DNA of 64,000 nucleotides from Plasmodiophora brassicae (GCA_039704465.1 JASFAU010000016.1:372001-436000), one strand, 5' to 3'. Positions 31,184-42,045 are shown, counted from the first letter of the stretch. Notes: generated by a model not told the origin, from the letters alone. Made by a program: numbers and translations.

Positions 31184-32004
31184 CGGTGCACTGGCCATTC
31201 GTTGCTCCACAATCCTTCAGTTGAGTCTGTACAAATGAAACGCGGCCAGCGACTGTGCCAATGCTTTCGAAATGTCTTCGGTCCCCGTTCAGTGGTACCC
31301 GTTGGCATCGACGGATTACTAACTCTGGCCGCGCCAGACGCCTGCATGGCGCTGGTGGTGGCAGCCGCTGAGAACGAGGGACTGAACCCCGTCCCAGCGT
31401 TGGTATTGCGGAATCCTCGATATCAAGAACGAAACCAATCGATGGCAACTCCTCGTGCATTGGCGCGGGTTCTCATCAGACGACAGCTTCTGAGGTTGGT
31501 CCTTGCGTATTCCCTGAATCGGTGAGATGCAGAGAGTCAACGGGAATGTCCAGACGCGCCTGAAGAAATGGGGACCAGACGGCGTCGAGCGGAGAACTCT
31601 GGGAAAGGCCCGTCATACTCTCGATGGCGCCGGCGAGCTGTGCAGGTCGGGACTGGTGCCGTTACTCAGAGCGTAGCGTAGGAGATGCAGGAAGGTCGGC
31701 CATTCCTGAAGTGGACCCGGAACTCGGAACACCGAGGCCAAAGAATAACATGGGTCAGCGGGCAATAAGCCAGATGGAATCGTCCATCACCTGATTAAGG
31801 AAGTGGGAACTGCGATCGCTGCTCCACACCAAACCGGGTTAAACCAATCGACGAGAGATTCAGCGGCGGGAATGGGAATAGTGGCGGCAAACAGTTCCCA
31901 TCCCGTTTTGTGGCGAATCTGTTCCACTTCACGTCGTGCCAACATCGAACTCCGGCCGTTGTCAGTGCAGTTGAGGCAATGCGGAACGTCTGCAAGTTGT
32001 GCCT
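31184..32004. other. Intergenic with a chromodomain remnant
   Basis: No gene is supported. The only recognisable piece is the chromodomain-like fragment at 31408-31500. The remaining frames are short. Confidence 0.4.
31408..31500 (+). mobile_element. Chromodomain remnant
   Basis: One frame reads ILDIKNETNRWQLLVHWRGF and then SSDDSF before a TGA. IL..r....wqyLVhWrGf..ddS is the start of an integrase-type chromodomain, and the stop falls where the conserved W-E-P should be. Isolated and decayed. Confidence 0.5.
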
Positions 32005-34883
32005 TTATGATTTGGTAAACGATTTGAATCGTCGATATTTGAGAACACACAGGGCGGTGACGTTGATGACGATCAGCGTGACGATCAGGGCGGCGGCGTG
32101 GGTGCTTACCGCTCCCCTCACGTTCATCCAGGTCAACACCTGGCCCGGTATGCCGAACTTGTCTAGAACCCACTCGCCGCCGACTCGCATCCCCTCCGAC
32201 AGCTGGAACGTCGCCGGACCGATGAACTCGTTCATCAGCAGAGCTTCGACCGCGTAGTGGAAATAGCTCAACGAACTCAAGCGACTGAAAACGGGCCCGA
32301 GTCAGAACACGAGCACGCCCTCCTCACCATAAATATGACCTACCTGGCGAACGTGGCAGGGTTCGCTTTGCTTAACAGCGGGTTGCCGAACACGAAATTG
32401 AACAGGATGAAGAGCATGGCGATGAACGTGGCCGACCTCGCCGTTCTCGACATTGCGCTGATCAGGAAGATGGACGACCCAGCAACGACGTTCGCCAGGG
32501 CGATCATTAGGGCCGCGACCAGGAAGGGACCGACACCGATCCGCATGCCGACCAGCGAGTACGACACGCAGGTGAACAGCAGAGCCGGTAGCAAGCGGAA
32601 CGGGACGTCGACAATCAGCCGGGAGATGACGAACGAGCTCGTCGTGTAAAGACCCGCGAGACGCGACTCCACCCAGAACCGTTTCAGTTCCGCCACGTAC
32701 GAATCAATCGACGCCAACGACAGCAGGGCCAGAAAGAGAACGGCGCAGGACGCGAACCCCATTCGCAGGCGGACGCCGTCCATGTCCATCGTCGCCCCGG
32801 AGAACACGAAACTGAACACGACTGCGCTGGACAGCATCGCCCACATGTACGCCGACAGGTGCGACGACACCGTCGAATGGAACGACCGCGAACACAGCAA
32901 ATAAATCTGGCGGCATCGCCCGTTCACGTACCGATGCATCGTCGCCGCATCTTCGTCAGCACGCACAGGCTTCTCAAGGCCTGGGGTGAACGCGTGCTCT
33001 GCCACGTCCGGGTCACTACGAAACGATTAGGCGGGAGACATCGAACGGGGACGCGTCCAGTACCTGAGCAGTTCGATGAGCGCCTCGAACGGCTGCGAGG
33101 AGCCAACAATGTGGCGGTCAACGGGCAGGGCGGCGCCCAGCGCGCCCTGGAACACGACATGGCCGCCGTGCGCCATCAGGATGACCTGGTCGAGGAGGTC
33201 GGCGGCTTCGGCGGGCGGCTGGTGAATGGCGACGAGGACGGCGGCCCGTGTAGCAGTCGCGCGGTTCCGCAGCGCGCGCAGGACCAGGACGGCCGTGTCG
33301 CTGTCCAGGCCGTCCGTCACGCCGTCGATCAGCAGGACGCGCGGGTCGGCGACGAGTTCGACGGCGATCGCCACCCGGCGTCGTTGTCCGCCGCTCAGCG
33401 AGCGGATCGTCGAGAGCGCCACGGGTTCCAGTTGCAATTCCCGAAGAACGTTCGTGACGCGCGACGCGACCGCTCGTCGGGACAGGGCAGCGCCCAGGCG
33501 AAGTTTCAACGCGAAGGCGAGCGTCTCCCAGACGGACGCCGATTCCGTCATGCAATCCGTTTGCCGGACGTATCGGACGATGTCGCCTGGACGACTCGAC
33601 GAGCCCGTCAGGCGAACACCGGCGGGGCAGGACGAGGATCCCCCCAGGGCGGACAGGAACGTCGACCGACCCTGGAACATTGGTCAGACGTTGCACGACG
33701 ACGACGAACGACTGCGTCGCGTACCGATCCCGATGGGCCGATGACGGCGATGAGCTGCCCGGGGAGGATGGACCCGCTGGTCGGATGGAGAATCGTCGTA
33801 GGAACCGGTGACCGCCCACGAAGCAATGCCATGAACCGGTTGCACCAACGCGTGTCGTGCACGGCGACACCTTCCCATTGCAGGCCGATCCCGGGGCCAG
33901 CTGTCACCGTCGTGTCATCGCAGTCTCCAAGGACGACCACCTGTGAGCGTCGTCGACGGTTCCGACAGTAGGCGAAAGTGATAGCCAGAACGCTGACGAT
34001 AGCGACGATTACGATAGCAGTGAAGTGTGCCACGTACTTCAACGTCTGGCGTTTGTCGTGGGAGTGTCGTCGGATGCCTTCCCGGTTCGGCGTGAAACAC
34101 GTGCCGGCGCGACACCGGGTCGCGACAGTAACTGTGGTCTGTCGCCCCATGAACTTGATGGGCATTTCGAGATGGGCGGAGTCAGGCGATGTCCGCCCTA
34201 GCGTGTACAGGACCGGGCGGCCGTTGGTCATGAACTCGTTGTAGGTCCGGGTCCAGACGCCACGCGACTTCTGCAGGGCGGGGTCCAGTGCCCTGCATGA
34301 CCGATCGGGACAGACGACGGTTCGCCCTGGGGACGTCCTGCTCTCCACGAGCTCGTAGCAGTTGAATGCGTCGCAGTCCAACACGACGAACGTCTTCGTG
34401 CATCGCGACCCAGGGCCATCATCGCGGGACACGAGCTTCGCGGACAGAACGCCTCTTGTCATATCGAGACGAACATCTAATCGATGGTCACGCAGGCGAA
34501 GTTGCTGAGTAGATGCGTCAGACGCGGATGTGGATGCGAGGCATGAGCCGTACCTGCGCTTGCATCATCGTCTGATCGACCTGACAGGAGAGGACCTGCG
34601 GTCCAAGGTCGTTGAACAGCTCATTGGAATACGTTTCGCCAGGTGCACAGAGGCTGGCATGGTCTGTGATGGTGCAACTGGGGCCAGAGTACCCAGATGG
34701 ACACTGGCATCGGGTTTGCGTGCCCCAGACGCGCGGCGAACACTTCCCAGCGTATGCAGCCAGGTGACAGTGCCCTGTCGGCACATACCCGCCATGACCA
34801 CACTGCAGCAACGCGTTGTCGCATGCAGCGGCCGATGCGACGAGCAGGGCGATTCTCACAAGGACGCCTGCATGACCACGCAT
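32005..34883 (-). CDS. ABCG-type half transporter with extracellular EGF-like N-terminus and degenerate ATP site
   Basis: The start was set at ATG 34883 (signal peptide MRGHAGVLVRIALLVASAAA). A Cys-rich EGF-like part follows (TRCQCPSGYSGPSC), then more lumenal sequence, a TM helix (FTAIVIVAIVSVLAITFAYC) and a nucleotide-binding domain. The Walker A box, split by an intron, reads GPSGSGRST with Arg for the catalytic Lys. The signature LSGGQRRR and the IHQP switch His are good. Walker B reads VLLIDGVTDGLDS with Gly in place of the catalytic Glu. After another intron comes an ABC2-type membrane domain with about six helices, including FNFVFGNPLLSKA, ending at 32005. Four introns in all. The reverse ABCG order (NBD then TMD) and the long N-terminal ectodomain resemble the plant ABCG24/28 group. 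It probably binds ATP weakly and pairs with an active partner, or is regulatory. Confidence 0.75.
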
Positions 34884-35337
34884 CCGACAGACGACAGTCA
34901 CGACAGCTCGCAATGTAGCGAATCACCGGACTGCTATAAATAGCAGCCACTTCAAAACACCGCGCCACGGACGTGTAATGAACAACGAATGGCTGGGTAA
35001 TTACAAGTGCGGTGGTGGAAGCTCAGGGCCAAAAATGTTTGAGGGCTTCTTCCTGTTTCGGTCCCATCGCGACCAGCACGCCATTGATGAACAAACGACC
35101 ACAAGGACAGACGATGATGCGCACAAGTGCACAACAATGGCTCCGGGATGGTAAATAACTGGGCGATCAGACCCGTGGCTCGGGGAACCGGCCGACACTG
35201 TAAAGTTGGTTCCTGGGTGGTGTATTTTACAGGTAAAAAAACAGGCTTTTAAAACACCCCTTCAAATTACAACAATTCCATAACCTCGCCGCAGCAGCAG
35301 CGTTTGACTGCGGAGCGGCATTTTGGTCGAGCCGGCC
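34884..35337. other. Intergenic, probable shared promoter region
   Basis: 454 nt between the divergent ABCG and multi-TM genes. No coding frame, repeat or clear regulatory motif is seen. Confidence 0.4.
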
Positions 35338-36603
35338 ATGAAGGCGCTCGCGGATTCGGTGGCCGGAAAGAAGGTCGCGGTCGATGATCTGCTGGCCTGC
35401 CGGGGCATGGACGGCGTCGACGCCGGGCGGTATGCCGAGGCACTGTACGCCCAGATCGACTGCCGGGCGGATGCCGATGTCGACGACGTCGGGCGGTTGT
35501 GGGCGGCGTCGGCCGAGGTCGACCCGGATCGCGCCATCCTGAAACGGATGCACGACTGGCGACTGCTCGACGTCGTCTATCAGTCCATGCGTCGCGTGCG
35601 TGTTTTCACGCGGCTCGTCTCGCCTCGCCCTGGTCTGGCCGGGCGACTGGCAACGTCCCGCTCGCTGCGTCGATTCGTCCACGACGATGGCGTTACGAAG
35701 CATCAATGCTCCATGCGGTTTCTGCCCCTCAAAGAGCATGCGGCGAACACGTTCCGCAACCTTGCCCTGGCCGCTTTCCTGATCTATACGATGCGTCCCG
35801 ATGTCGACTGGCCTGCCCTGATGTCGCCCCCCGAATGGGGCCACGTCGAACCGCTTGCGGTGCGCCTCTCACTTCTGGGCATTGCCCTCGCTGCGTGCCA
35901 TGTCGCTATTCGGACGTGCCTGGGCCTTGGTCGCCGCGTCCACGTCCGCACCGATGCGTACACGAACGAAGTGATCAAGGGGGGCGGCCCTGGTGTGCTG
36001 CTGTCTACCCTCGCCGACGTTGTGTTCGACGAGGTCACCTATCGGTGGATGGCGATCTTCGCCACGGGGCTCCTGCTCTCGCTGATTGACCTGGCCATGA
36101 CGCATTACGTGGCCTCGATAGTGGCCATGCTGGCTGTGCACACCATGCACTCCGAGAAGTGCTCGCTTCGAAGCATCGCCCTTGTCGGCGCCGTCGCCGC
36201 CGTTGTTCTCTATGGGCAGATCGCCCGGATCAGCATCCTGTGGACGATCAGCGACGCCGTCCGGTCGGGCCTGCATCGTCTGACGGCGGGGGCCTGCCCG
36301 CGTATTCTGCGCCCTGGTACACGCCTGTCCAAACGACCCGATCTCCTGATGGCGATGACGTTCTCGGGCATCCTGGCGGATCCGTCGTTGACGCTATCGC
36401 CGTCCGCTCTGGAAGGCGTCGTGCACGAAATACGAACCCTGCTCCTGTCCGCCATCTTCTGGGACATTGTTCTAGAGCACGGCCTGGCGACGTCCCTGCT
36501 GCTCCGAATCTGGTTCGCTGTTGTCCAGTTCGCCCTGGCTCGCCTGCTTCACGGCCCAGTCATCGTCGACGGCGTTGTCCGGGACAAAGCCCACGAATCG
36601 TGA
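35338..36603 (+). CDS. Multi-pass membrane protein of unknown function
   Basis: Single exon, 421 residues from ATG 35338. A polar, helical N-terminal domain of about 130 residues (LACRGMDGVDAGRYAEALYA) precedes at least six hydrophobic segments (NLALAAFLIYTM; LSLLGIALAACHVAI; WMAIFATGLLLSLIDLAM; SIVAMLAVHTMHS; IALVGAVAAVVLYG; ATSLLLRIWFAVVQFAL). No signal peptide or known family signature is seen. Codon use and GC are like the neighbouring genes. Confidence 0.6.
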   Translation: MKALADSVAGKKVAVDDLLACRGMDGVDAGRYAEALYAQIDCRADADVDDVGRLWAASAEVDPDRAILKRMHDWRLLDVVYQSMRRVRVFTRLVSPRPGLAGRLATSRSLRRFVHDDGVTKHQCSMRFLPLKEHAANTFRNLALAAFLIYTMRPDVDWPALMSPPEWGHVEPLAVRLSLLGIALAACHVAIRTCLGLGRRVHVRTDAYTNEVIKGGGPGVLLSTLADVVFDEVTYRWMAIFATGLLLSLIDLAMTHYVASIVAMLAVHTMHSEKCSLRSIALVGAVAAVVLYGQIARISILWTISDAVRSGLHRLTAGACPRILRPGTRLSKRPDLLMAMTFSGILADPSLTLSPSALEGVVHEIRTLLLSAIFWDIVLEHGLATSLLLRIWFAVVQFALARLLHGPVIVDGVVRDKAHES

Positions 36604-36963
36604 CGTGGGCGCTGCGTGCCAAGGATAATACCTACACTGGCACCGTGTTCTCGACGCTCCGAAAATGATCTGGAAGGCAGGCCTGGCAGTTGTCGAACAC
36701 GCGCTGGCCTGAGCGAGATTCGCGGCGGTGCGACTGGCGATGCCGCTGACCCCGTCAGCCAGTCCCAGCGTCGTCAGCGTGTTCGCGAATGGGCCTCAAG
36801 TCCAATATAATATCGGCGCGGCGTTCCCGACAACGCCCGGAGCCGTGCACGGCTACGTCTGAGTTCGCCCCACGCCGACCTCGCCTGTCTCGTCATAATT
36901 GTTTTGAGCGTGTTCACGACCGGTGCCCATTTGCGACCCATCGCCAAAGAGAGTGAGGGAGAG
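36604..36963. other. Intergenic, nothing recognised
   Basis: 360 nt of spacer with no supported feature. A frame continuous with the next gene begins at a TTG at 36904, but the first ATG is at 36964. Confidence 0.4.
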
Positions 36964-38742
36964 ATGATGATGATGCACCCGTCCGAGGTCCACCCGGATT
37001 CGGCGATGTTTGCCGCGTTCGCGTCCGACGTTGACGTTGACCTCGAGCGCCAGCAGGAGCCAGTCGCCTTGGCCGCTGACAAGCCTCGCCGGCTGTTCAC
37101 GCATGGGACCGTAAGCCATCCCGTGTTCTGAACTCGTCGCATGATCCAACGTGTGCTCGCAGGCGCTGATCGCGCTGGGTGTCGCTCTGCTGGTCACGAC
37201 CGGCATCGTGTTAACCGTCGTGTTCACGACGAAGCCGGCGGCGACGGATCTGCCGGAGGGGCAGGTGTCCTCGAGCGCGGACGTCCACCAGCATCAGTAC
37301 GATATCCAGACGACGCCGGCGCTGCGCCCAGCGACCGTCGACGCCTTCGTCAAGGGCAGGCACGGCGCGGCCATCACGACGGCCGGCAACTCGATCATCG
37401 TGCGAGGGCCGGATGCCTTCACCGACGCGCAAGCGATCGCGATCGAGGCAATGGCGGCCGGCTCCGTCGACGTCGTCCAAATCGTCGACAGCAGCACGGG
37501 CGCCGTCGTGTTCTCCGTCTGCCACGACGCGAACGACCCCCGTTGTGCCGCCGCCCAGCCTGCCGGGATGACGTGCCGCGAGGGATTCACCGGCGACGGC
37601 TGTGACGAATGCGCGCCAGGTCGGGGCGGCTCCCTCGTCGATCTCTGATCGTCTCCTGATTCGGGTTCGCCTTCAGGCCATTTCGGACCGCAATGCGTTC
37701 CATGCCCGAGTTGCAATGGCAACGGCGTGTGCAGCGATGGCAAGCAGGGCGACGGGCGCTGCCTGTGCGCCGTCGGGTTCGCTGGGGCGACCTGCGACGA
37801 ATGTGCACCCGGGTTCGCCGGCCCACACTGCGATACGTGCCAGCCCGGGCGCTTCGGTGCCGACTGCTCCCAGCAGTGCACCTGTGGAGCGAACGGCATC
37901 TGCGACGAGGGCGTTCGTGGCACTGGGCGATGCACGTGCGTCAACGATCACATCACTGGCGACCGGTGCGACAGGTGCAAGACGGGCTGGGAGGGCCCCG
38001 ACTGCATGCTGCAGGTATGTTTACGGGTGGGGCGATCCGCCAACGATGGCGCGTCCCTGATTGTGGCACCCGACAGACTGGCAAGAAGGGCCTGCAATGG
38101 TTCGACTGGTGCGGCGAGCGCCGGATCGCGTCGATCACGTTCGACGGCGTCCCGACGCGGGGGATCCTGGACGAACTTTCGCAAGCGGGCCTGCGATCGA
38201 CATTCTTCATTCGCCCTGCGTCGTCGTCGGACCCGCCTGCGCCGGACACGTGCACCCTCGTCCAACGGCTGATCGCCGAAGGGCACTCGCTGCAGATGGG
38301 AGGACACCACGGGATCGGCCTTGGCAGCCTCGACGCGGAACGGATCGACCAAGAGCTGAGGGACGGCGAGGACTGGGTCCAGGCCTGCACCGGCAGGTCG
38401 ATCTACGACCTGCGCGTCAACCAGATCCGGGTCGTCGGCGACCTCGACAATGGCCGGGCGCGTTACATCGCCGACAAAGGCTACGTGATCGCGTCCTACA
38501 ACGTCGACGCGGCACGAAGCGTCCCGGTCGGCACCCAGTTCGCGAACCTGCCGACGGGCTCGTCGGCACTGGTGCGCTTCAACGTGCCGTCCTACGAGAT
38601 CGGCCAGGCGACCGCGCTGGCCGCTGCGATCCGATCGCAGCACTACGGTCTCGTGACCAGCCAGACCTGCTACAAGCGGTGCACAGGCGGCAGCGGGTAC
38701 TGCAAGTCGCCGCTGGCCGACAGCGGCGTGTTCCAATCGTAA
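36964..38742 (+). CDS. Type II membrane protein with EGF-like repeats and degenerate polysaccharide-deacetylase domain
   Basis: Four exons. A cytoplasmic N-terminus starts at 36964; after an intron (about 37110-37161) a TM helix follows (LIALGVALLVTTGIVLTVVF). A linker leads to laminin-type EGF repeats (CREGFTGDGCDECAPG; GRCLCAVGFAGATCDECAPG; CDRCKTGWEGPDC). The last exon has a NodB/CE4 fold: IASITFDGVPT, LRSTFFIRP, LIAEGHS, and a later strand with GYVIASYNVD. The second Asp of TFDD is Gly, and the H-x3-H metal motif after GHS is replaced by QMGGHHGIGLG, so the metal triad seems lost. Family members deacetylate chitin or peptidoglycan. This one is more likely a glycan-binding pseudoenzyme at the cell surface. 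Two more introns lie at about 37619-37675 and 38015-38075. Confidence 0.75.
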
Positions 38743-39326
38743 GCATAGTGACGGATTGGGGACGTAGCCCAGTCCAGCGAACGCCATACTATATACACTG
38801 TCCGATATGCGCATCATCCAGGCCATTGTCATTCAAGAAGCGCCCTTCTCGAAACTGTCTAGCCTCGCTTGTAGGCGTTGCAGGGATTCTGATTGATGTC
38901 ACTAAGCATAAGATGAAGACGTGCAGACGTACAGCGCAGTGTACCTTGCTGCGACTTGACAACGCGCCCCGGATCGGACGCCTTGAAGAACAGGTTGCCT
39001 CTGCGGGCGTAGACAGCCTGGTACTGATGTCAGCGGCGGATAACGGGCGCGATCGGCCGCCGAGCACGCACGTGGCCGGCATGCGCAGCAGACTGCGCCT
39101 CGAAACAGGCAACGCGTTGGGCGGCGATCTCCTGCTGCAGCAGGGTGACGCGCGACGCAATCAGCGCAGGATCGCCCAGCGACCGAACCGTATCGTCATC
39201 GACGTCGGCCGCTTCGCGGACCATTCGCTGCAGCTCGCCGCGCGTATCGCAAAAAATGGCCGCCGAACATGCGGCAACGTTTCAGACGGCTTTTTGCACG
39301 GCCCGGCAGGTCGGCTCCGGTTCGCG
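38743..39326. other. Intergenic, with a possible small minus-strand ORF
   Basis: Only the short helical frame at 39030-39224 looks protein-like; nothing else is supported. Confidence 0.35.
39030..39224 (-). CDS. Possible small helical protein or 3' exon
   Basis: The 64-codon frame reads MVREAADVDDDTVRSLGDPA then SRVTLLQQEIAAQRVACFEA, an amphipathic helical sequence. It is open upstream to about 39280 (AAIFCDTRGELQR), where a TGA intervenes. It may be the last exon of a small gene overlapping the 5' end of the next plus-strand gene. Unconfirmed. Confidence 0.3.
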   Translation of the reverse strand: MVREAADVDDDTVRSLGDPALIASRVTLLQQEIAAQRVACFEAQSAAHAGHVRARRPIAPVIRR

Positions 39327-40073
39327 ATGATGCCGCTGCTGACGCGGACGCGCGAGCCGCGTTCGTTCAGCGAATCGCTGGCGGTCGTGACGGGGCGGCG
39401 GCGGCGTCTGGTGGCGAAATCGGTGTTCCTGAAGATGAAGGAGCGGGAGCCGGCCGCGATGGTCGAGGCGGCGGCGCGCGACAATTGCGCCGCGCCGGCG
39501 CCGACCGTCGACCTGGAGTCGGAGAAGTCGAAGCTGGAGCGGCTGGAGAAGATGCTGCAGCAGAAGCAGATGGAGAAACACCATCAGTTCACGCTGCTGA
39601 AACAGGTCATCCAGCAGCAGAAAGCGGCGGCCGCCCTGGCCGCCCAGAAGGCGCCCGAGACGCCCGGCACGGGCGCCACCCCCGTCCTGTCCGGCGGGCA
39701 ATGGCCCACGCGAGGCCCGGCAATCCGCGACGACCTCACGACACCGCCGCAATCACAACCCGCACCGCCCGCGACGTACCTCGCGCCGACCGGCAACCCG
39801 AGGCGGCGACCGGACGAGGCGCCTGCCCCGCCGCGACCCGGGCCTCGCCCGTACCTAATGCAAGGAACGCAGGGCGGCGGGCCGCCCTGGGGCGCCCCAC
39901 CCGGCCCGTACCGGCACGCGCACGGCGGCAAACCGGCGTACGGGCGCTGGCCGCGCGACGCGTACGGCTCGAAACGGTTCGGCGGTGGGCGACCGGATGG
40001 CCCTCGCACGCACCTGCTGCCGCCCAGTCAGCCCGGCAGGAGGCGCCCGCCGTGGCGCCCGCAGCCGCCGTAG
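39327..40073 (+). CDS. Coiled-coil and proline/glycine-rich protein
   Basis: From ATG 39327 (or 39330) the frame gives 248 residues. A basic N-terminus is followed by a coiled coil (ESEKSKLERLEKMLQQKQME then KHHQFTLLKQVIQQQKAA). The C-terminal half is rich in P, G and R (RPGPRPYLMQGTQGGGPPWG) and resembles RNA-binding or condensate-forming low-complexity tails. No folded catalytic domain is seen. A longer frame extends upstream, but it overlaps the deacetylase gene and lacks protein character. Confidence 0.55.
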   Translation: MMPLLTRTREPRSFSESLAVVTGRRRRLVAKSVFLKMKEREPAAMVEAAARDNCAAPAPTVDLESEKSKLERLEKMLQQKQMEKHHQFTLLKQVIQQQKAAAALAAQKAPETPGTGATPVLSGGQWPTRGPAIRDDLTTPPQSQPAPPATYLAPTGNPRRRPDEAPAPPRPGPRPYLMQGTQGGGPPWGAPPGPYRHAHGGKPAYGRWPRDAYGSKRFGGGRPDGPRTHLLPPSQPGRRRPPWRPQPP

Positions 40074-40192
40074 CGTCGTCGCGTCCGGCAACAATACACA
40101 CGCGGACGCAACGCCACTGTCCGTTACGTCACGTGACTCACGCGGCCGCCACGACGTATCTCCCATTTTCGTTTGTGGCGTGCCACACAGAC

Positions 40193-40828
40193 ATGCTGGC
40201 GGCCCTGCTGGTTGCTGTTGCTGTTGCTGTCAGCGTGGCGGACGCAGGGAGTTCGTCGACGACGGACAGGCGTGCGCTGGCGGACAACGATGTCCACGAT
40301 CATGCGGTGAAGCGTGGCACGGGCAATGTCGTCGGGCAGGGGCGCGCCGTCGACCAGGTCGTCGACGTGGACAACAGGCAGGCGGTGAGCAAGTCGGCCA
40401 AGGCGGACAGCGGCCTGGAGCTGGGCGACGAGCTGCACATGTTCAAGGGGACGCAGCTGGGTGCTGCCGTTCCTGGCATCGGGGCGTTGCCCGGCAACGA
40501 GGTGCTGCTGGACGTTGGCGGGCTTGGGGTCGGGTCGGAGGTTCAGGCCGTGGCGACGACGGCGTGGACGACCACAACGGATCACAGTGCAGCGGATACG
40601 AAGGTGGAGAACCACAACAACGGGTCGAGGCGCCATGCGGAGTCGTCGACGCTGAAGACGAAGGACGAGCTGGAGGACAAACGGCACGACAGGGACGCCC
40701 ACGAGTTCAAGCATGAACATGATCATGATCACCATGAGGACCATCACCGGCCGTCCCATCATCATCGCAGCCATCACCACCACGACGACGACGACGACGA
40801 CGACAATGATGATGATGATGACGACTGA
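40193..40828 (+). CDS. Secreted His/Asp-rich protein
   Basis: ATG 40193 opens MLAALLVAVAVAVSVADAGS, a clear signal peptide, in a 211-residue protein. The middle is polar and Gly/Val-rich without domains. The last 60 residues alternate basic and acidic (HEFKHEHDHDHHEDHHR) and end in a run of histidines and then aspartates encoded by gac/gat repeats. Such tails bind divalent metals (Zn, Ni, Ca), so a secreted metal-binding protein is likely. The repeat codons are prone to length change. Confidence 0.65.
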   Translation: MLAALLVAVAVAVSVADAGSSSTTDRRALADNDVHDHAVKRGTGNVVGQGRAVDQVVDVDNRQAVSKSAKADSGLELGDELHMFKGTQLGAAVPGIGALPGNEVLLDVGGLGVGSEVQAVATTAWTTTTDHSAADTKVENHNNGSRRHAESSTLKTKDELEDKRHDRDAHEFKHEHDHDHHEDHHRPSHHHRSHHHHDDDDDDDNDDDDDD

Positions 40829-41439
40829 TCGGCGTCCGGGATGGCCACATCTTCTCGTTGTGCACCCGGATCGTCCGGCTGTGGAGGCCCTGCTCTGGCA
40901 CGAGGCCCGCTGGATCGCTCCGCCGGGAGACCCCGCTCTGCGATGCGTTGAATGTCATGATGAACAACGTTGCGGAAGATGACGCAAATGGGTTGGTTGT
41001 TTCGGCGATCGAGTAGCGCGTGTCGACGTTAGCAACAGCGAACCTGCGTCGGGTGTATCATCAAATCAAATGCCAAACGGCAATCTGGTCGCGCCTTGAC
41101 CCTGCGTGTGTGTTCCCGTCAGCGCCGGTCCCAGCCGGTCGCAGGCCATCGTCGTCGAGGCCGCTGAAAGCCCGGTGCCTGCATGGCGAACCGATCACCA
41201 TCTGCCCACAACGACTGGCGTGGGTCGGCGGCCGTGCTACTGCCCGAACAAGCCAATATGGGGCAGCAAGCGGACCCGTTTACCGATGGGGACGCAGCGC
41301 AACAGAACGAGGAGCCAATCGCTGCCTCAGTAATCGGAGCATCGAGCTCACATGCGTTGAGTCCACGCCGCTTACGCTTGAAAATTCGTTCAGACACCTC
41401 ATCCTGGGCGTCGCGCCGCAAACCGATCGGCGGCGTTCC
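40829..41439. other. Intergenic, nothing recognised
   Basis: No gene, repeat or RNA feature could be supported here. Confidence 0.35.
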
Positions 41440-41800
41440 ACTCTAGCTGGTGTCGTTCGGCGAACGTACGCCTGGCAGTGGTCCGCCATCTGCTGGGCCA
41501 TGACCTCGTCGAAGGCGTGTAGCGTGGTGTCGTTCTGCGTATAGCTGGCAGGGCATCGGCATGTTTGCGAGCCTCGGGCAGCGGTCACCGAACTTGTCCA
41601 CGAGCTCCTTAGGCAGGTCGTCAATTCGGGCACCGAAGAGATCAGGCGATCCGATGGTGCCCTGGAACAGCCCGACGAGAGTGGGGATTCGACCGGACCT
41701 CTGGCCACCCATGGCAACAAAGTGGCAGTCGTCGAACACAGGGGCCTGAATGACGGCGATGATCGTAGCGATACGCCGCGTTCGACCAGCTTATCGTATA
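41440..41800 (-). mobile_element. Non-LTR (LINE-type) reverse-transcriptase remnant
   Basis: The minus-strand translation has PTLVGLFQGTIGSPDLFGAR then IDDLPKELVDKF. This is the G..QGs..SP.LF...IdDLp block of LINE reverse transcriptases, followed at the expected distance by CQLYAE in place of the YADD catalytic motif. The frame slips here, and the downstream block (DTTLHAFDEVMAQQMADHCQ) continues in another phase. The catalytic aspartates are lost, so this is a dead fragment. Confidence 0.6.
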
Positions 41801-42045
41801 TGTCCAGGTTTGGCGTCGTGCAAAAGCCGACCATTGGCGTCGTGCCAAATACATCAGGCGTAGAGCCCCGATCCGACAAACGGGATGCCGGATGCCCGAT
41901 CCGACGAAGTGGTCGCACGACCCGACGAAGGAGACGGGGGCAATCCGAAAACGGGGCCCACTTGGAGTTTAGACGAACGGAGGGAGAACTGCGTCGAATC
42001 ATCTGGTGACTGGTGTTGCAACTTGAGACCGCGACACACTCTAAT

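Noticed and set aside
32859..33971. Plus-strand frame of 370 codons opposite the ABCG gene
   Set aside because: Arg/Gly-rich antisense shadow; the minus strand shows ABC signature motifs.
38061..39326. A 670-codon plus-strand frame starting inside the deacetylase gene
   Set aside because: Its first 420 codons overlap the well-supported deacetylase exon in another frame and have no protein character. Only the part from ATG 39327 is kept.
39269..40192. A 519-codon frame overlapping the proline-rich gene
   Set aside because: Only its end from ATG 40193 (signal peptide and His/Asp tail) is real; the rest is an Arg/Ala-rich shadow.
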